Part shown: positions 12,758 to 13,563 of the stretch, in pieces
How the letters are laid out: every line of letters begins with the position of its first letter
Position numbering within the stretch: position 1 is the stretch's first letter
Source of the DNA: an uncultured Blautia sp.
GTDB taxonomy: Bacteria > Bacillota > Clostridia > Lachnospirales > Lachnospiraceae
Assembly: GCA_900549015.1 (NCBI GenBank)
Contig: URMH01000060.1
Span: forward strand, 1-13,563
Length of the DNA: 13,563 nt
Direction: 5' to 3'
Notes under the pieces: generated by a model
Seen by the model: the letters and a program-made list of their open reading frames with translations, nothing else
Told to the model about the DNA's origin: nothing
Databases searched by the model: none
Translations under genes and position numbers: made by a program

Positions 12758-13563
12758 ATGGAATCAGAGTATGATTTAAAGGGATTTAGAATTTTAAAAA
12801 TATATTCTGACCTATTGGAAGGTAAGGTAGTAAAGAAAAAAGAATATGCTGAATATTTTGGCGTTCACGAAAGAAGTATACAAAGAGATATAAAAAGTCT
12901 TAAAGATTTTTTTGGTGAAATGAAAGTAAAATATGGTTACATAAATGATATTGAATATAAACGTGCTTTAGGTGGTTATATTTTAAAATATCAGGGTAGG
13001 AGAACGCTTTCTAAAAACGAAATATTGGCAGTATGTAAAATTCTACTTGAAAGCAAGGCATTTATAAAAGAAGAAATGATGCCTATAATAGATACAATAC
13101 TTGATTGTTGTGTAAATGCAGCAGAATCTCAACAGGTTCACAGTATCATTGCTAATGAAAAATTTCACTATATTGGACCAAAACATAATAAGCCGTTTAT
13201 AAACAATTTATGGGATTTAGGTCAGGCCATAAGTGAACACAATAAAATAAAAATTAATTATAATAGAGTAGAAAACAGCAAAGAGATTTTAAGTAGTGTT
13301 GTTATAAACCCTCTGGGTTTAATATTTGCTGAATATTACTTCTATTTAATTTCCTATATTGATGGTGATAAGGAGATAGAAAAATTTCCAATAGCTTTTA
13401 GAATTGACAGAATTAAGAATTTTAAGATTTTAGACGAAAAATTCTTCGTAGCTTACAGCAATCATTTTGAAGATGGTGAGTACAGAAAATACATACAGTT
13501 TATGCAAGGAGGAAAACTCCAAACAATAGAATTTAAGTTTTGGGGAAAATCTGTAGAAGCTAT
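12758..13563 (+). CDS. HTH-WYL domain transcriptional regulator, 3' end cut by the window
   Basis: The 268 visible codons are open to the window edge. An N-terminal winged helix-turn-helix reads KKKEYAEYFGVHERSIQRDI (about 26-45), DeoR/HTH_11-like. GGYILKYQGRRTLSKNEILAV follows at about 73-93. A WYL domain at about 160-235 includes KIKINYNRVEN, VINPLGLIFAEYYFYLISYID and FRIDRIKNFKIL, where the F-Y-L and R-D-R features fit the family. A C-terminal extension begins near 240. WYL regulators respond to ligands such as nucleotides or nucleic acids, and many control phage-defence, CRISPR or stress loci. Start choice: ATG 12758 has GAGG 6 nt upstream, but in-frame ATG 12725, TTG 12740 and ATG 12746 are possible. 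The gene is much more AT-rich than the rest of the window (two 60-nt stretches counted at 25% and 32% GC), suggesting different ancestry. Confidence 0.85.
   Translation, partial: MESEYDLKGFRILKIYSDLLEGKVVKKKEYAEYFGVHERSIQRDIKSLKDFFGEMKVKYGYINDIEYKRALGGYILKYQGRRTLSKNEILAVCKILLESKAFIKEEMMPIIDTILDCCVNAAESQQVHSIIANEKFHYIGPKHNKPFINNLWDLGQAISEHNKIKINYNRVENSKEILSSVVINPLGLIFAEYYFYLISYIDGDKEIEKFPIAFRIDRIKNFKILDEKFFVAYSNHFEDGEYRKYIQFMQGGKLQTIEFKFWGKSVEA

Noticed and set aside
1..13563. CRISPR arrays, insertion sequences, integrase genes or attachment sites
   Set aside because: No regularly spaced repeats, transposase or integrase motifs were seen. The tRNA-Tyr gene has no duplicated 3' end in the window to suggest integration there.

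Overview
The window looks like a chromosomal segment of a gut-type Firmicute of class Clostridia, most likely Lachnospiraceae. The grounds are AAAGGAGG-type ribosome binding sites, moderate GC, a class II fructose-bisphosphate aldolase, a cytosolic neopullulanase-like GH13 enzyme, a CUT1 sugar ABC transporter without its own ATPase, and a YesN/YesM-type two-component system. Genus cannot be decided from the sequence alone.

Layout. Positions 1-200 hold the terminator of an upstream unit and a promoter. Positions 201-2318 encode an intracellular GH13 alpha-glucan hydrolase. A bidirectional terminator separates it from a convergent SmtB/ArsR-type zinc sensor (2750-2400, minus). That gene lies directly behind a tRNA-Tyr gene (2897-2816, minus) with a near-consensus promoter. 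Divergent from the tRNA is fba (3046-3909, plus), a monocistronic class II aldolase with its own terminator. A 327-base gap follows, with a perfect 16-bp inverted repeat.

Positions 4237-7317 form a sugar transporter operon: a substrate-binding protein with a cleavable but non-lipidated signal peptide, then two MalF/MalG-like permeases. After a hairpin that overlaps a candidate promoter comes a translationally coupled three-gene unit (7430-12294): an AraC-type response regulator, a YesM-type sensor histidine kinase, and a second, lipidated solute-binding protein with no permeases of its own. The simplest reading is a sugar sensing and uptake locus. The lipoprotein and kinase would sense an extracellular carbohydrate, the regulator would activate the transporter, a housekeeping MsmX/MsmK-type ATPase would power uptake, and cytosolic enzymes such as the GH13 protein and glycolysis would use the sugar. 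The substrate is not determined by the sequence.

Positions 12295-12757 are non-coding with several possible RNA structures. From about 12590 the base composition drops sharply, and an AT-rich WYL-domain regulator starts at 12758 and runs off the window end. Its upstream region carries two copies of GGACAAT-N3-TGTCTA, each exactly 10 nt before a -10-like hexamer. This composition break and regulator look like the edge of a differently derived segment, possibly accessory or transferred. The best candidates for something not yet described are the regulator-kinase-lipoprotein trio, this duplicated operator-like motif, and whatever the WYL regulator controls beyond the window.
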